The translations under genes were made by a program, and so were the position numbers. A stretch of 64,000 nt of DNA from Mycobacterium sp. E1214. GTDB lineage: Bacteria; Actinomycetota; Actinomycetes; Mycobacteriales; Mycobacteriaceae. The stretch spans positions 1 to 64,000 of the forward strand of contig NZ_LZJC01000097.1 in the NCBI RefSeq assembly GCF_001666755.1, written 5' to 3'. This document shows positions 24,341 through 34,318 of the stretch, one piece after another; the stretch's first letter is position 1, and each line of letters begins with the position of its first letter. The notes beneath the pieces are model-generated. The model searched no databases. It was not told the DNA's origin and saw only the letters and a list, made by a program, of their open reading frames with translations.

Positions 24341-25018
24341 TCAGCTCAGCAGCGCCGACAGCTGGTGGGCGGCCGCCAGGACCGCGTCCTTGCCGCGCAG
24401 CACCACGTCTTCCCGGTGCGAGATCAGGTTGATGCAGGTCGGCGGGGAGGGCGCCGGTCGCCGTACCGGGACCGCCAACCCGAAGGTGTTGGGTTCGATC
24501 TCCCCGTAGGTGCTCACCCAGCCCCGCTCTCGCGCCCGGGCGACCAGGTCCCGCTCGCCCGGGCGCGGCGGCATGCTCGCGAGCAGCGCGATGCCCGCGG
24601 CCCCACGCTCCAACGGGTAGCGGCTGCCCTCGTGGAACGAGAGTTGGTAGGCGACGTGGCTGGGGACGATCACCGCGATCGCCACCTGCTGCTCGCCCTC
24701 GGCGATGAGCAACGACACGGTGGTGCCCAGCTCGTCGGCCAGCGTGCGCAGCGTCGGGAGGCTGACCTGCCGCACGTTGCGGTCGAACGACGCACCCAGC
24801 ACGGCGAGCCCCGCCGCCGGCCGATAGCGGCCGTCCTCGCCCTTGGCCACCAGGTGGAATTGGGCCAGCGTCGTCAGCAGGCGGTAGGCGATCGTGCGAT
24901 GCACACCGACCCGTTCGGCCAGCTGTTGCGCGGTCAGCCCGCCGGGGGAGTCGGCCACCAATTGCAGCGCGGTGAGTCCCCTGGCCAGCGTCTGCGAGCC
25001 CGGTCCCGGTCCTGTCAC
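24341..25018 (-). CDS. IclR-type transcriptional regulator
   Basis: A 225-residue IclR regulator: winged helix with T-A-Q-Q-L-A-E-R-V-G-V-H-R-T-I-A-Y-R-L, then an effector domain with G-A-A-G-I-A-L-L-A. It is slightly shorter than most IclR proteins. It is followed by the KstD-like gene and is divergent from the hydrolase/mhpA/mhpB operon. An AT-rich inverted repeat in the shared gap (25062-25077) is its likely site. IclR proteins commonly control aromatic-degradation operons. Confidence 0.92.
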   Translation of the reverse strand: MTGPGPGSQTLARGLTALQLVADSPGGLTAQQLAERVGVHRTIAYRLLTTLAQFHLVAKGEDGRYRPAAGLAVLGASFDRNVRQVSLPTLRTLADELGTTVSLLIAEGEQQVAIAVIVPSHVAYQLSFHEGSRYPLERGAAGIALLASMPPRPGERDLVARARERGWVSTYGEIEPNTFGLAVPVRRPAPSPPTCINLISHREDVVLRGKDAVLAAAHQLSALLS

Positions 25019-25061
25019 AGGCTTGACAGACCACCGCGCGAGAGCGAAGCTCTAAATATAA

Positions 25062-25077
25062 CGCACATTAGTGTGCG
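25062..25077. promoter_or_regulatory. inverted repeat CGCACA-TTAG-TGTGCG, putative IclR operator
   Basis: Perfect 6-bp arms with a 4-base centre lie in the AT-rich gap between the IclR gene and the divergent mhp-like operon. A further GCACAC half-site lies at about 25084-25089, so the region holds several phased half-sites. Confidence 0.65.
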
Positions 25078-25145
25078 ATATTAGCACACAAAGTTAGTCG
25101 AAAACGAGAACGGCGTTTTCCCACGGGCGAGGCGTGAGAGGAATC

Positions 25146-26009
25146 GTGGCGGAGTTCGAAAGCATCTGGAGCGACCTGCAGGGTGTCGCCTTCGAGCAGG
25201 GTTACCTCGAGGCTCAGGGCGTGCCCACCCGCTACCTACGGGCGGGCAGGCCGGGCAACCCGGTGCTGGTGCTGTTGCACGGCTCGGGCGGACACGCCGA
25301 GGCCTACGTCCGCAACCTGGCCGCGCACGCCGAGCACTTTTGGACCTGGTCCATCGACATGCTCGGGCACGGCTACACCGGCAAGCCCGGGCACCCGCTG
25401 GAGGTCCGGCACTACGTCGAACACCTGATGGCCGTGCTGCGCGCCATCGGCGTCGACCGGGCCAGCATCAGCGGCGAGTCGCTCGGCGGGTGGGTGGCCG
25501 CCCGCGCCGCCATCGACCACCCGGACGTCGTCGACAAGCTGGTCCTCAACACCGCGGGCGGCTCCCAGGCCGATCCGGCCGTGATGCAACGGATCATCAC
25601 CTTGTCGATGGCAGCGGCCGAGGACCCGGCCTGGGACACCGTGCAGGCGCGGATCAAGTGGCTGATGGCCGACAAATCCAAGGGCTACGACGACCTGGTC
25701 GCCAGCCGCCAGCGCGTCTACCGCCAGCCGGGATTCGTCGACGCCATGCGCGACATCATGGCGCTGCAGGACCCGCAGATCCGTGCGCGAAACCTCCTGG
25801 GGCCGGCCGAATACGGGTCGATCACCGCGCCCACGCTGGTCCTGTGGACCAGCGACGACCCGACCGCCGACGTGACCGAGGGCCGCCGCATCGCCTCGAT
25901 GATCCCGGGGGCGCGTTTCGAGGTGATGCCCGGTTGCGGCCACTGGCCGCAGTACGAGGACGCCAAGACCTTCAACCGCCTGCACCTCGACTTCCTGTTG
26001 GGCCGCTGA
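25146..26009 (+). CDS. alpha/beta hydrolase, meta-cleavage product (C-C bond) hydrolase-like
   Basis: A 287-residue alpha/beta hydrolase resembling MhpC/HsaD/BphD. It has H-G-S-G-G-H-A-E (oxyanion), nucleophile Ser in S-G-E-S-L-G-G-W, a late Asp in T-S-D-D-P and His in G-C-G-H-W-P. It probably cleaves the dienoate made by the MhpB-like dioxygenase. The GTG at 25146 is chosen because GAGAGGAA precedes it; an upstream GTG at 25134 is possible. It is the first gene of the operon, and its stop overlaps the mhpA start as TGATG. Confidence 0.88.
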   Translation: MAEFESIWSDLQGVAFEQGYLEAQGVPTRYLRAGRPGNPVLVLLHGSGGHAEAYVRNLAAHAEHFWTWSIDMLGHGYTGKPGHPLEVRHYVEHLMAVLRAIGVDRASISGESLGGWVAARAAIDHPDVVDKLVLNTAGGSQADPAVMQRIITLSMAAAEDPAWDTVQARIKWLMADKSKGYDDLVASRQRVYRQPGFVDAMRDIMALQDPQIRARNLLGPAEYGSITAPTLVLWTSDDPTADVTEGRRIASMIPGARFEVMPGCGHWPQYEDAKTFNRLHLDFLLGR

Positions 26010-27727
26010 TGTCCGACGCATCCGAGGTCGACACCGACGTCCTCGTCGTCGGCGCCGGACCCGTCGGCTTGACGCTGGCTAATATCCTTGGCCTGCAAGG
26101 CATTAAGACGGTGGTCGTCGAGGAGCGGGACACCCTGATCGATTACCCGCGCGGGGTCGGGCTCGACGACGAGGCGTTGCGGACCTTCCAGGCGATCGGG
26201 TTGGTCGACCGGATCCTGCCGCACACGGTGCCGAACCAGATCCTGCGTTTCCTGGACGCGCACCGCCGCGTGCTCGCCGAGATGGCACCACCCGACGCGC
26301 GATTCGGCTGGCCCAAGCGCAACGGGTTCGTCCAGCCGCTCGTCGACGCCGAATTGCTGGCCGGCCTGGACCGTTTCGACCACGTCGAGCTGTGGTGGGG
26401 CCGGCCGATGACGGCCTGCGAGGAGGACCCGACGGGCGTCACCGTCGAACTCGGCGGCGGGCAAGGCCGGGTGCGGGCGCGCTACGTCGTCGGCTGCGAC
26501 GGTGGCCGCAGCATGACCCGCCGCGTGATGGGCGTGTCCTTCGACGGCACGACGTCCGCGACGCGATGGCTGGTGGTCGACATCGCCAACGACCCGCTCG
26601 GTCACCCGAACAGCGAGGTCGGTGCGGACCCGGAACGCCCCTACGCCTCCATCTCGATCGCCCACGGAATTCGCCGCTTCGAGTTCATGATTCACGCCGA
26701 CGAGACCGACGAGCAGGCCGAGGACCCGGAGTTCCTGACGCGCATGCTGGCGCGGATGGTGCCCCACCCCGATCGGGTGGATGTGATCCGGCGTCGCGTG
26801 TACACGCACCACTCGCGGATCGCCGGCGCCTTCCGCAAGGGCCGGCTGTTGCTGGCCGGCGACGCCGCGCACCTGATGCCCGTGTGGCAGGGGCAGGGCT
26901 ACAACAGCGGCATCCGCGACGCGGCCAACCTGGGCTGGAAATTGGCCGCGGTGGTGACGGGCCGCGCCGACGACACGCTGCTCGACACCTACGACGTGGA
27001 GCGGCGCAAGCACGCGCGGGCGATGATCGACCTGTCCACCATGGTGGGCCGCGTCATCTCGCCGACCAACCGGCGGGTGGCGGGCGCGCGCGACCTTCTC
27101 ATCCGCTCGGCGTCGATCGTCCCGACCCTCAAGCGCTACGTGCTGGAGATGCGGTTCAAGCCGATGCCGCGCTACGAGACCGGCGCCGTGGTGCACGGCA
27201 CGTCGTATTCCGCTGGCCCGCAGTCGGTTTCGCCGGCCGGCACGCTGTTCATCCAACCCCGCGTCGACACCCGCACACAGCATGACGTGCTGCTCGACGA
27301 CGTCCTCGGCGACTGGTTCGCCGTCCTGTGCTGGAACAACCACCCGCGCCGGATCCTCGGCGACGTGGCGTTCGCCAACTGGAAGGCGCTCGGCGCCCGC
27401 TTCGTCGCGCTCCGGCCGCGGACCCAGCTGCACTGGACGGGTCACGACGACCCCGACGTCGTGGTCGTCGGCGACCGGTCCGGCGGCGTGAAGTCCTGGT
27501 TCGACTCCCACCCGGAATCGGTGCTGTTCCTGCGGCCCGATCGGTGCATCGCCGGCGCGTGCATCGCCCAGCGGGCACCGGATCTGAGCGCCGAGCTGTT
27601 CTCGGTGCTGGCCCTCACGCCGCCCCTGGCACCGCGAGGGGGTGAATCGCCGAATGGCACTGGCTCTGTGCTGCATGTCGCACAGCCCGCTGTTGAATCT
27701 TCCGGGGCCGTCGCGGGACCTGCTTGA
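26009..27727 (+). CDS. mhpA: 3-(3-hydroxyphenyl)propionate hydroxylase, MhpA-like flavin monooxygenase
   Basis: A 572-residue class A flavoprotein monooxygenase very similar in layout to E. coli MhpA: G-A-G-P-V-G-L-T near the N-terminus, [16 protein letters not shown], the D-G motif G-C-D-G-G-R-S, and [18 protein letters not shown]. It would hydroxylate a phenolic ring to a catechol using NAD(P)H and oxygen. It has a C-terminal tail longer than that of E. coli MhpA, encoded where it overlaps mhpB by 74 bp. The exact phenolic substrate is unknown. Confidence 0.92.
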   Translation: MSDASEVDTDVLVVGAGPVGLTLANILGLQGIKTVVVEERDTLIDYPRGVGLDDEALRTFQAIGLVDRILPHTVPNQILRFLDAHRRVLAEMAPPDARFGWPKRNGFVQPLVDAELLAGLDRFDHVELWWGRPMTACEEDPTGVTVELGGGQGRVRARYVVGCDGGRSMTRRVMGVSFDGTTSATRWLVVDIANDPLGHPNSEVGADPERPYASISIAHGIRRFEFMIHADETDEQAEDPEFLTRMLARMVPHPDRVDVIRRRVYTHHSRIAGAFRKGRLLLAGDAAHLMPVWQGQGYNSGIRDAANLGWKLAAVVTGRADDTLLDTYDVERRKHARAMIDLSTMVGRVISPTNRRVAGARDLLIRSASIVPTLKRYVLEMRFKPMPRYETGAVVHGTSYSAGPQSVSPAGTLFIQPRVDTRTQHDVLLDDVLGDWFAVLCWNNHPRRILGDVAFANWKALGARFVALRPRTQLHWTGHDDPDVVVVGDRSGGVKSWFDSHPESVLFLRPDRCIAGACIAQRAPDLSAELFSVLALTPPLAPRGGESPNGTGSVLHVAQPAVESSGAVAGPA

Positions 27728-28592
27728 CGACATCGAATCGGCGATCGGCGCCGCGCGGCGCTTCGTCACCGACTACGACCCCGAGCTCGTCGTCACCTTC
27801 TCCCCGGACCACTACAACGGATTCTTCTACCGGGCGATGCCGCCCTTCTGCATCGGCACGGCCGCCGCGGGCGTCGGCGACTACGGCACCCACGCGGGAC
27901 CGTTGACCGTGGCCGAGCGGCTCGCGTTGGACTGTGCGCAGGCCGTGTTGGACGACGGCGTCGACGTCGCTGTGTCGACCAGCATGGACGTCGACCACGG
28001 CACCGTGCAGCCGCTGGAGAAGCTGTTCGGTGACGCGACGGCGCGCCCGGTGCTCCCGATCTTCATCAACGCGATCGCGCTGCCGCTGGGGCCGTTACGC
28101 CGCTGCCGAGCGCTCGGCGCGGCGGTCGGCAGGTATCTCGCCGGCCTGGACAAGCGGGTCCTGCTGCTGGGCTCCGGCGGCCTCTCGCACAGCCCGCCGG
28201 TGCCGACGCTGGACACGGCGCCGCCGCCGGTGCTCGAGCGCATCGTGCACGGTCGCCCCATGACGACCCAGCAGCGCCAAGACCGCCAGGCCGCGGTCGT
28301 CGAGGCGGCCCGCGGCTTCGCGACCGGCAACTCGCCGCTGCAGCCGTTGAATCCCCTGTGGGACAACGCGTTCCTGGACATCGTCGACACCGGCCGGCTG
28401 GCCGAACTCGACGGGTGGTCGAACGCGTTCGTCGCGCGCGAGGGCGGTGGCTCCGCGCAGGAGATCAGGACCTGGGTCGCGGCGTTCGCGGCGCTGGCCA
28501 CCGCGGGCCCGTACCGAACCGTCGAGCGTTTCTACCGGGCCGCCCCGGAGCTCATCGCCGGGTTCGCCATCAGAACGGCGGTCCCGCAATGA
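27654..28592 (+). CDS. mhpB: extradiol dioxygenase, MhpB-like (LigB superfamily)
   Basis: A 312-residue type II extradiol dioxygenase. The start at the ATG 27654 puts the catalytic histidines at His115 (D-V-D-H-G) and His179 ([10 protein letters not shown]), the same numbers as in E. coli MhpB, and P-D-H-Y-N-G-F-F-Y is conserved. It opens a catechol ring by meta-cleavage using Fe(II). A GTG at 27642 is the longer alternative. It overlaps mhpA by 74 bp and overlaps the next gene as ATGA. Confidence 0.93.
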   Translation: MALALCCMSHSPLLNLPGPSRDLLDDIESAIGAARRFVTDYDPELVVTFSPDHYNGFFYRAMPPFCIGTAAAGVGDYGTHAGPLTVAERLALDCAQAVLDDGVDVAVSTSMDVDHGTVQPLEKLFGDATARPVLPIFINAIALPLGPLRRCRALGAAVGRYLAGLDKRVLLLGSGGLSHSPPVPTLDTAPPPVLERIVHGRPMTTQQRQDRQAAVVEAARGFATGNSPLQPLNPLWDNAFLDIVDTGRLAELDGWSNAFVAREGGGSAQEIRTWVAAFAALATAGPYRTVERFYRAAPELIAGFAIRTAVPQ

Positions 28593-30328
28593 CGTCGGTG
28601 GCCGAGGGTTTCGACCACGTCGTCGACCTGCTGATCATCGGGTCGGGGGGCGGCGGCATGACCGCCGCCCTGACGGCGCAGGCCGCCGGCCTGGACGCCC
28701 TGATCGTCGAGAAGTCCTCGTGCTACGGCGGTTCCACCGCCCTGTCCGGCGGCGGCATCTGGGTGCCCGGGGCGCCCGCGCAATGCCGGGAGGGCTACCG
28801 GCCGTCCCCGGACGCCGTCGTCGAATACCTGCTGCGGATCACCGACGGCCTGGTGAGCGAGGCGCGGATCCGCCAATACGTGGAGTCCGCCCCGAAGATG
28901 CTCGCCTTCCTGGAAGGCGCCTCGGGGTGGTGCGAATTCGTCTGGAAGCCCGGATACGCCGATTACTATCCCGAGCTGCCCGGCGGCTCAGAACTCGGCA
29001 GCACCATCAACGTCCCGCCCATCGACCTGCGCGCCCTCGGCCCCGACGAGGAGCAGCTGCTCAAGCCGCTGGCGCTGGCGCCGAAGGGAATCTGGCTCGG
29101 GCCCAAGGAGCTTCGCACGTTCTACCGGATCCGGCAGTCGTGGGCGGGCAAGGGGGTGCTGCTCAAGCTGATCGCCCGGATGGTGCGGGCCCGAGTGTTC
29201 GGCGAACGGATGGCCGCGATCGGCCAGTCGCTGGCCGCGCGGCTGCGCCTGGCGCTGCGCGAGCGGGGCATCCCGCTGTGGCTGGATTCGCCGATGATCG
29301 AGTTGCTGACCGATCCCGACGGCGCGGTGACCGGCGCGGTGGTGCAACGGCAGGGGCGCGCGCACCGCATCGGGGCGCGGCGCGGCGTCATCCTGGCCTC
29401 CGGAGGCTTCGAGCACGACCTCGCCCGGCGCAAGGAGCTGCTGCCCGAGGTGGACCGGGACTGGAGCTTCGGCAACCCGGCGGCCCTGGGTGACGGCATC
29501 CGCGCGGGCGAAAAGGTCGGGGCCGCAACGGACCTGCTCGACGAGGCCTGGTGGTTTCCGGCGATCCAGTGGCCGGACGGCCGCATGCAGTTCATGCTCA
29601 ACGAGCGGATGATGCCCGCCCAGTTCATCGTCAACGGCGCCGGGCGGCGGTTCATCAACGAGGCGGCCCCCTACATGGATTTCGGTCACGCCATGATCGC
29701 CGGCCAACGGACTGGCGTCACCCACATACCCTGCTGGCTGATCACCGACCACCGGTCGTGGAACCGCTACGTCGTCGCGGGCCACCTGCCCATCCCCAAG
29801 ATTCCCGGGGCGCCGGTGCCCACCGGGCGCAAGGTCCCGTCGGCGTGGCTGCAATCCGGCGTCGTCAAGGCCGCCTCGTCGTGGGAGGAGTTGGCCGGCC
29901 GGATCGGCGTGCCCGCGCAGAACCTGGCCGAAACCGCCCGCCGCTTCAACGAACTCGCGCGTCGCGGCCACGACGACGATTTCAACCGCGGCGACAGCGT
30001 CTACGACAACTACTACGGCGACCCGACGTTGCCGAATCCCAACCTGTTCCCGCTCGGCGCCCCACCGTATTACGCCTTCCGGATCGTCCTCGGTGACCTC
30101 GGCACCTCCGGCGGCCTGCGCACCGACGAGCACGCCCGCGTCCTGCGGGCCGACGACACCGTGGTGCCCGGGCTCTACGCGGTGGGTAACACCGCGGCGC
30201 CGGTGATGGGCCGCAGCTACGCCGGTGCTGGCGCCACCATCGGACCCGCCATGACCTTCGGCTATGTCGCGGCGAAACACGTTGCCGCACAGCCCGCCGA
30301 CGACGCCCTGAATTCGCCTAGGAGGTAG
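28589..30328 (+). CDS. FAD-dependent dehydrogenase, 3-ketosteroid delta1-dehydrogenase-like
   Basis: A 579-residue KstD/fumarate-reductase family flavoprotein with G-S-G-G-G-G-M near residue 18, [13 protein letters not shown] and the C-terminal [15 protein letters not shown] (Tyr and Gly of the substrate site). Typical KstD length is 510-570. It is translationally coupled to mhpB (ATGA). Ring desaturation here could prepare the substrate that MhpA hydroxylates, giving desaturation, hydroxylation, ring opening and C-C hydrolysis in one operon. Confidence 0.88.
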   Translation: MTSVAEGFDHVVDLLIIGSGGGGMTAALTAQAAGLDALIVEKSSCYGGSTALSGGGIWVPGAPAQCREGYRPSPDAVVEYLLRITDGLVSEARIRQYVESAPKMLAFLEGASGWCEFVWKPGYADYYPELPGGSELGSTINVPPIDLRALGPDEEQLLKPLALAPKGIWLGPKELRTFYRIRQSWAGKGVLLKLIARMVRARVFGERMAAIGQSLAARLRLALRERGIPLWLDSPMIELLTDPDGAVTGAVVQRQGRAHRIGARRGVILASGGFEHDLARRKELLPEVDRDWSFGNPAALGDGIRAGEKVGAATDLLDEAWWFPAIQWPDGRMQFMLNERMMPAQFIVNGAGRRFINEAAPYMDFGHAMIAGQRTGVTHIPCWLITDHRSWNRYVVAGHLPIPKIPGAPVPTGRKVPSAWLQSGVVKAASSWEELAGRIGVPAQNLAETARRFNELARRGHDDDFNRGDSVYDNYYGDPTLPNPNLFPLGAPPYYAFRIVLGDLGTSGGLRTDEHARVLRADDTVVPGLYAVGNTAAPVMGRSYAGAGATIGPAMTFGYVAAKHVAAQPADDALNSPRR

Positions 30329-30330
30329 CA

Positions 30331-31632
30331 ATGAAGATTTCGCTGTTCTACGAGTTCGCCCTGCCGCGGCCCTGGGCGCCCGACGACGAACACGCCATGC
30401 TGCAGGACTGCCTCGACGAGGTGGCGGCGGCCGACAAGGCCGGCTTTTCCACCGTCTGGCTGACCGAGCACCACTTCCTCGAGGAGTACTGTCACTCCAC
30501 CGCCCCCGAGATCTTCCTCGCCGCCGCCAGTCAGCGCACCAAGAACATCCGGTTGGGGTTCGGCATCATGCACCTACCGCCCGTGGTGAACCACCCCGCG
30601 CGGGTCGCCGAGCGCATCGCCACGCTCGATCTGCTCTCCAACGGCCGCGTCGAATTCGGCACCGGCGAATCGTCATCGGTCGGCGAACTCGGGGGCTTCA
30701 ACATCGACCCCGCCGACAAGCGGGCGCAGTGGGAGGAGGCGCTGGAGGTCTCGATCCGCTGCATGATCGAGGAGCCGTTCAGCGGGTTCAAGGGGCAGCA
30801 CATCGAGATGCCGGCCCGCAACGTGGTTCCCAAGCCGCTGCAGAAGCCGCACCCGCCGGTGTGGGTCGCCTGCACGCGCCCGGCCAGCGTCCAGATGGCC
30901 GCCCAAAAGGCCATCGGCGCACTGAGTTTCGCCTACACGGGCCCCGGCCCGCTGACGGAGAGGGTCAACGGCTACTACAAGGAGCTCGAGGAGAACGGGG
31001 TCCCGGTCACACCGGCGATCAACCCGAACATCCTGGCCATCGGCGGCGACCTGTCGATGATGGTCGCCAAGACCGAAGACCAGGCCTTGCAGCGCCTCGG
31101 GAAGGGCGGCGGCTTCTTCTCCTTCGGGATCATGCACTACTACATGACCGGCGTGCACACCCCCGGCCGCACCAGGGTGTGGGAGCGCTACCTCGACGAG
31201 GTCGAGAAGGACCCGACCCTCGCCTATGGTCCCGGGCGCGGGGCGATCGGCACCCCGGCCATGGTGCGTGAATTCCTGCGCGGCTACGAGGAAAGCGGCG
31301 TCGACGAGATCATCCTGCTGCTCAATCCCCGTAGCCACGAGGGCACCATGGAATCCATCGAGTTGATGGGCCAAGAGGTCCTGCCCGAGTTCATCGAGCG
31401 TGACGCCAAGGCGGTGGCCGAGAAGGCCAAGCGCCTAGAGCCCGTGATCGAAAAGATCGAGGAGCGCCGCCCCGAGCCGACCGCGCCGCGGTTCGACGAG
31501 GAATACTCGTTCGGCGGCCTGCCCACCGGGCGGGGCGGTAAATTCACCGCCAGCGAGATCCCCGAGGCGATGGCCGAGATCAACGAGGGCCGGGTGCAGG
31601 CCGCGCAGCGGGCGAAAGAGCAGCAGCAGTAA
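30331..31632 (+). CDS. LLM class flavin-dependent monooxygenase
   Basis: A 433-residue luciferase-like oxidoreductase. Its first 340 residues are a complete bacterial-luciferase barrel (K-I-S-L-F-Y-E-F, W-L-T-E-H-H-F, I-R-L-G-F-G-I-M-H-L-P, G-R-V-E-F-G-T-G). A charged C-terminal extension of about 90 residues includes R-F-D-E-E-Y-S-F-G-G. It likely oxidises a pathway intermediate with reduced flavin. AGGAGG precedes its ATG, two bases after the KstD-like stop, so it belongs to the same operon. Confidence 0.87.
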   Translation: MKISLFYEFALPRPWAPDDEHAMLQDCLDEVAAADKAGFSTVWLTEHHFLEEYCHSTAPEIFLAAASQRTKNIRLGFGIMHLPPVVNHPARVAERIATLDLLSNGRVEFGTGESSSVGELGGFNIDPADKRAQWEEALEVSIRCMIEEPFSGFKGQHIEMPARNVVPKPLQKPHPPVWVACTRPASVQMAAQKAIGALSFAYTGPGPLTERVNGYYKELEENGVPVTPAINPNILAIGGDLSMMVAKTEDQALQRLGKGGGFFSFGIMHYYMTGVHTPGRTRVWERYLDEVEKDPTLAYGPGRGAIGTPAMVREFLRGYEESGVDEIILLLNPRSHEGTMESIELMGQEVLPEFIERDAKAVAEKAKRLEPVIEKIEERRPEPTAPRFDEEYSFGGLPTGRGGKFTASEIPEAMAEINEGRVQAAQRAKEQQQ

Positions 31633-31667
31633 TCACCGAAAACGGTTGAGCCGAGGGACATCGGGCG

Positions 31668-32495
31668 TTGGGACAGATCGACCAGTTGTGGCGCTACGAC
31701 GGTCGCCGGGCGGTGGTGACCGGATGCGCGTCGGGCATCGGTGAACACGTGGTGCGCCAGCTCACCGAGGTCGGCGCCGACGTCGTCGGGCTCGACAAAC
31801 GCCGCCCCGCGATCGACGTCGCCGAGTTCCACGAGATCGACCTGGCCGACCAGGAGTCGATCGACGCGGCGGTGTCCTCCATCGACGGGCGCGTCGACGC
31901 GCTGTTCAACGTCGCCGGCGTCTCCTCCGGGATCGGTGACCCGCCCCTGGTGGTCACCGTCAACTTCCTCGGCCTGCGGCACGTCACCGAGGCGCTGATC
32001 GCGCGCATGGCCGCCGGGTCCGCCATCGTGAGCGTGTCGTCGCTGGCGGCGCGCGACTACCGCGAACACCTGCGGGCGATCGCCCCGCTGGTCGCGACCG
32101 CCACGATGCGCGAGGGCGTCGACTGGTGCCAAGCCCACCCGGACGCGCTGGCCGGCGGCGGTTACCAGTTGTCCAAGGAGGCGCTGATCCTCTACACCAT
32201 GCGCAGCGCCGCGGCCCTCGGCGCGCGCGGGATCCGCATCAACTGCACCGGGCCCGGCGTCACCGAGACGCCGATCCTCGATCAGCTGCGCACCGCCTAC
32301 GGGCAGGCCTTCCTCGACGACATCCCCAAGCCCCTGGGCCGGGTCAGTTCCCCCGCCGAGCAGGCGGCGGTCCTGCTGTTCCTCAATAGCGCTGCCGCAA
32401 GCTACATTTCGGGGCAGGTGCTGTGGGTTGACGGCGGCAACCTGGGCGCGGCGATCGCCCGCGAGCTCGAAGAGGGGGCCCCGTGGCCGGCGTAA
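31668..32495 (+). CDS. short-chain dehydrogenase/reductase
   Basis: A 275-residue SDR with T-G-C-A-S-G-I-G-E (cofactor loop), D-K-R-R as the strand-2 end, N-V-A-G-V-S, catalytic Ser in S-V-S-S-L and Y-Q-L-S-K. The long insertion before Y-x3-K and the C-terminal V-D-G-G resemble the hydroxysteroid and coniferyl-alcohol dehydrogenase branch. The start is TTG at 31668. It overlaps the next gene by 13 bases and probably oxidises a hydroxyl on a ring or side chain. Confidence 0.88.
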   Translation: MGQIDQLWRYDGRRAVVTGCASGIGEHVVRQLTEVGADVVGLDKRRPAIDVAEFHEIDLADQESIDAAVSSIDGRVDALFNVAGVSSGIGDPPLVVTVNFLGLRHVTEALIARMAAGSAIVSVSSLAARDYREHLRAIAPLVATATMREGVDWCQAHPDALAGGGYQLSKEALILYTMRSAAALGARGIRINCTGPGVTETPILDQLRTAYGQAFLDDIPKPLGRVSSPAEQAAVLLFLNSAAASYISGQVLWVDGGNLGAAIARELEEGAPWPA

Positions 32496-33472
32496 CCGAC
32501 TTCCGGCGGGTCGCAGCAGAGGTCCGCAACTGGGGCCGCTGGGGTGATGACGACGAGCTGGGCACCCTCAACTTCATCACCCCCGAAAAGATTGCCCAAG
32601 CGGCCGGCCTGGTCAGGCACGGCAAGGTCTTCCCCCTCGGCGTCGACTTCGGTTCGTCGGGTCCGCAGGGGGCGTTCAAGTTTCGGCACAACCCCATTCA
32701 CACGATGACCGTCGACGGCGGTGACGCACATTCGCTGCCGCGGTTCGGCCCCGGCTGGGTGGACAACCCGAGCGCTCAGGACATGGGGAAGTACTTCCAG
32801 GACGACTTGTTCCGCTTCAACGACGACATGATCGTCATGCCGCTGCAATGCGCGACGCAGTGGGACGCGCTGTCGCACGTCTACTACGAGGACAAGCTGT
32901 ACAACGGGTTTCCCGCCGACTCCGTCACCAGTTTCGGCGCGAAGCTCTGCGGGATCGACAAGGTCGACGGCAAGGGCATCACCTCCCGTGGGGTGCTTCT
33001 CGACGTCGCCCGTCACCGCGGTGTGGACACCTTCATCGAGCTCGGTAACCCGATCACCGCCGGGGAGTTGGACGACGTGGCGCGCGCGCAGGGCGTGACG
33101 ATCGGCAGTGGCGACATCGTCTTGGTCCGAACCGGTTGGTGGGCAAGGTTTTGCGAAACCGGAGACGGCGGCGAGCCCGGCTCCGGCCTGGACTGGCTGT
33201 GCGCGTCGTGGTTCCACGACCACGACGTCGCCGCGGTGGCCGCCGACAACCTGATGGTCGAAGACCCGGTCTCGGGCGTGCAGGGCACGTTCATGCCGAT
33301 GCACATGCTGTGCCTGCGCGACATGGGCCTGATGCTCGGCGAGTACTGGGACCTCAACGCCTTGGGGGCCGATTGCGCCGCCGACGGCGTCTACGAATTT
33401 CAGCTCATCGCGCCGCCGCTGAGGTTCACCGGCGCGGTGGGCTCCCCGGTGAATCCGATCGCGATCAAGTGA
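32483..33472 (+). CDS. cyclase family protein (kynurenine formamidase-like)
   Basis: A 329-residue member of the metal-dependent cyclase family. The usual metal motif H-x-G-T-H-x-D-x3-H appears in altered form as Q-C-A-T-Q-W-D-A-L-S-H, so two histidines are glutamine while Asp and the last His remain. Larger (about 320-residue) family members typically carry this variant. They hydrolyse amides, lactones or ring structures. The GTG start at 32483 has GAGG upstream. Its stop overlaps the next hydrolase start as TGATG. Confidence 0.83.
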   Translation: MAGVTDFRRVAAEVRNWGRWGDDDELGTLNFITPEKIAQAAGLVRHGKVFPLGVDFGSSGPQGAFKFRHNPIHTMTVDGGDAHSLPRFGPGWVDNPSAQDMGKYFQDDLFRFNDDMIVMPLQCATQWDALSHVYYEDKLYNGFPADSVTSFGAKLCGIDKVDGKGITSRGVLLDVARHRGVDTFIELGNPITAGELDDVARAQGVTIGSGDIVLVRTGWWARFCETGDGGEPGSGLDWLCASWFHDHDVAAVAADNLMVEDPVSGVQGTFMPMHMLCLRDMGLMLGEYWDLNALGADCAADGVYEFQLIAPPLRFTGAVGSPVNPIAIK

Positions 33473-34293
33473 TGGGGTTCTCCCGCCACACCCTGTCGGT
33501 CGACGGGCTGCGGACCAGCTACCTGGAAGCGGGTCACGGTGACCCGGTGGTCCTCCTGCACGGCGGCGAGTTCGGCGCCGGCGCCGAACTCGGCTGGGAA
33601 CGCAACATCGCCGCGCTGGCCGCCCGGTACCGGGTGCTGGCGCCCGATCAGCTGGGCTTCGGAGAGTCCGCCAAGGTCGTCGACTTCGTCGACGGCCGTG
33701 GGATGCGGATCCGGCACGTCGCGCGCTTCTGCGAACTGCTCGGCGTCGGCGCGGCGCACTTCGTCGGCAACTCGATGGGCGCGATCAACCTGCTCGTCGA
33801 CGCCACGTCCGACGCGCCGCTCCTGCCGGCCCGCAGTCTGGCGATCATCTGCGGGGGCGGTGACATCCAGCAGAACCAGCATTTCGAAGCGCTGCAACAG
33901 TACGACGCCACCTTGGCGGGGATGCGCCGGATCGTTGCGGCGTTGTTCCACGACGCGGCCTACGCCGCCGACGGCGACTACGTGCGGCGCCGCCACGAGT
34001 CCAGCACCGCGCCCGGCGCGTGGGAAGCCATTGCCGCGGCGCGGTTTCGGCGCCCGGGTGCCGCGCCCTCTTCGACGCCACCGAGCGCGCGTCCCTACGC
34101 GCGCATCCGGGTGCCGACGCTGGTCGTCGAGGGCGGCGACGACAAGTTGCTACCGGAGGGCTGGGCGGCCGACATCGCCGCGCAGATCCCCGGCGCCCGG
34201 TCCGCGGTCGTCGCCGACGCCGGGCACTGCCCGCAGATCGAACAACCGTCGGTGGTCAACGACCTGCTGTTGGAGTTCCTCGACGCCGTGTGA
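33472..34293 (+). CDS. alpha/beta hydrolase
   Basis: A 273-residue alpha/beta hydrolase: L-L-H-G-G-E-F-G (oxyanion), L-A-P-D-Q-L-G-F-G-E-S, nucleophile elbow G-N-S-M-G, Asp in G-G-D-D-K and His in D-A-G-H-C-P. It resembles meta-cleavage product hydrolases and is the second such enzyme of the operon (the first is at 25146). The two may act on ring-cleavage products of different size, or this one on an ester or lactone. It is the last gene of the operon and converges with the next gene. Confidence 0.86.
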   Translation: MGFSRHTLSVDGLRTSYLEAGHGDPVVLLHGGEFGAGAELGWERNIAALAARYRVLAPDQLGFGESAKVVDFVDGRGMRIRHVARFCELLGVGAAHFVGNSMGAINLLVDATSDAPLLPARSLAIICGGGDIQQNQHFEALQQYDATLAGMRRIVAALFHDAAYAADGDYVRRRHESSTAPGAWEAIAAARFRRPGAAPSSTPPSARPYARIRVPTLVVEGGDDKLLPEGWAADIAAQIPGARSAVVADAGHCPQIEQPSVVNDLLLEFLDAV

Positions 34294-34318
34294 GGCGCTC
34301 GGCGAGGCCCCGATGAGG

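Noticed and set aside
25340..26008. N-terminal extension of MhpA inside the hydrolase gene
   Set aside because: The extension is out of frame with the hydrolase and Arg-rich; MhpA similarity begins right after the ATG at 26009.
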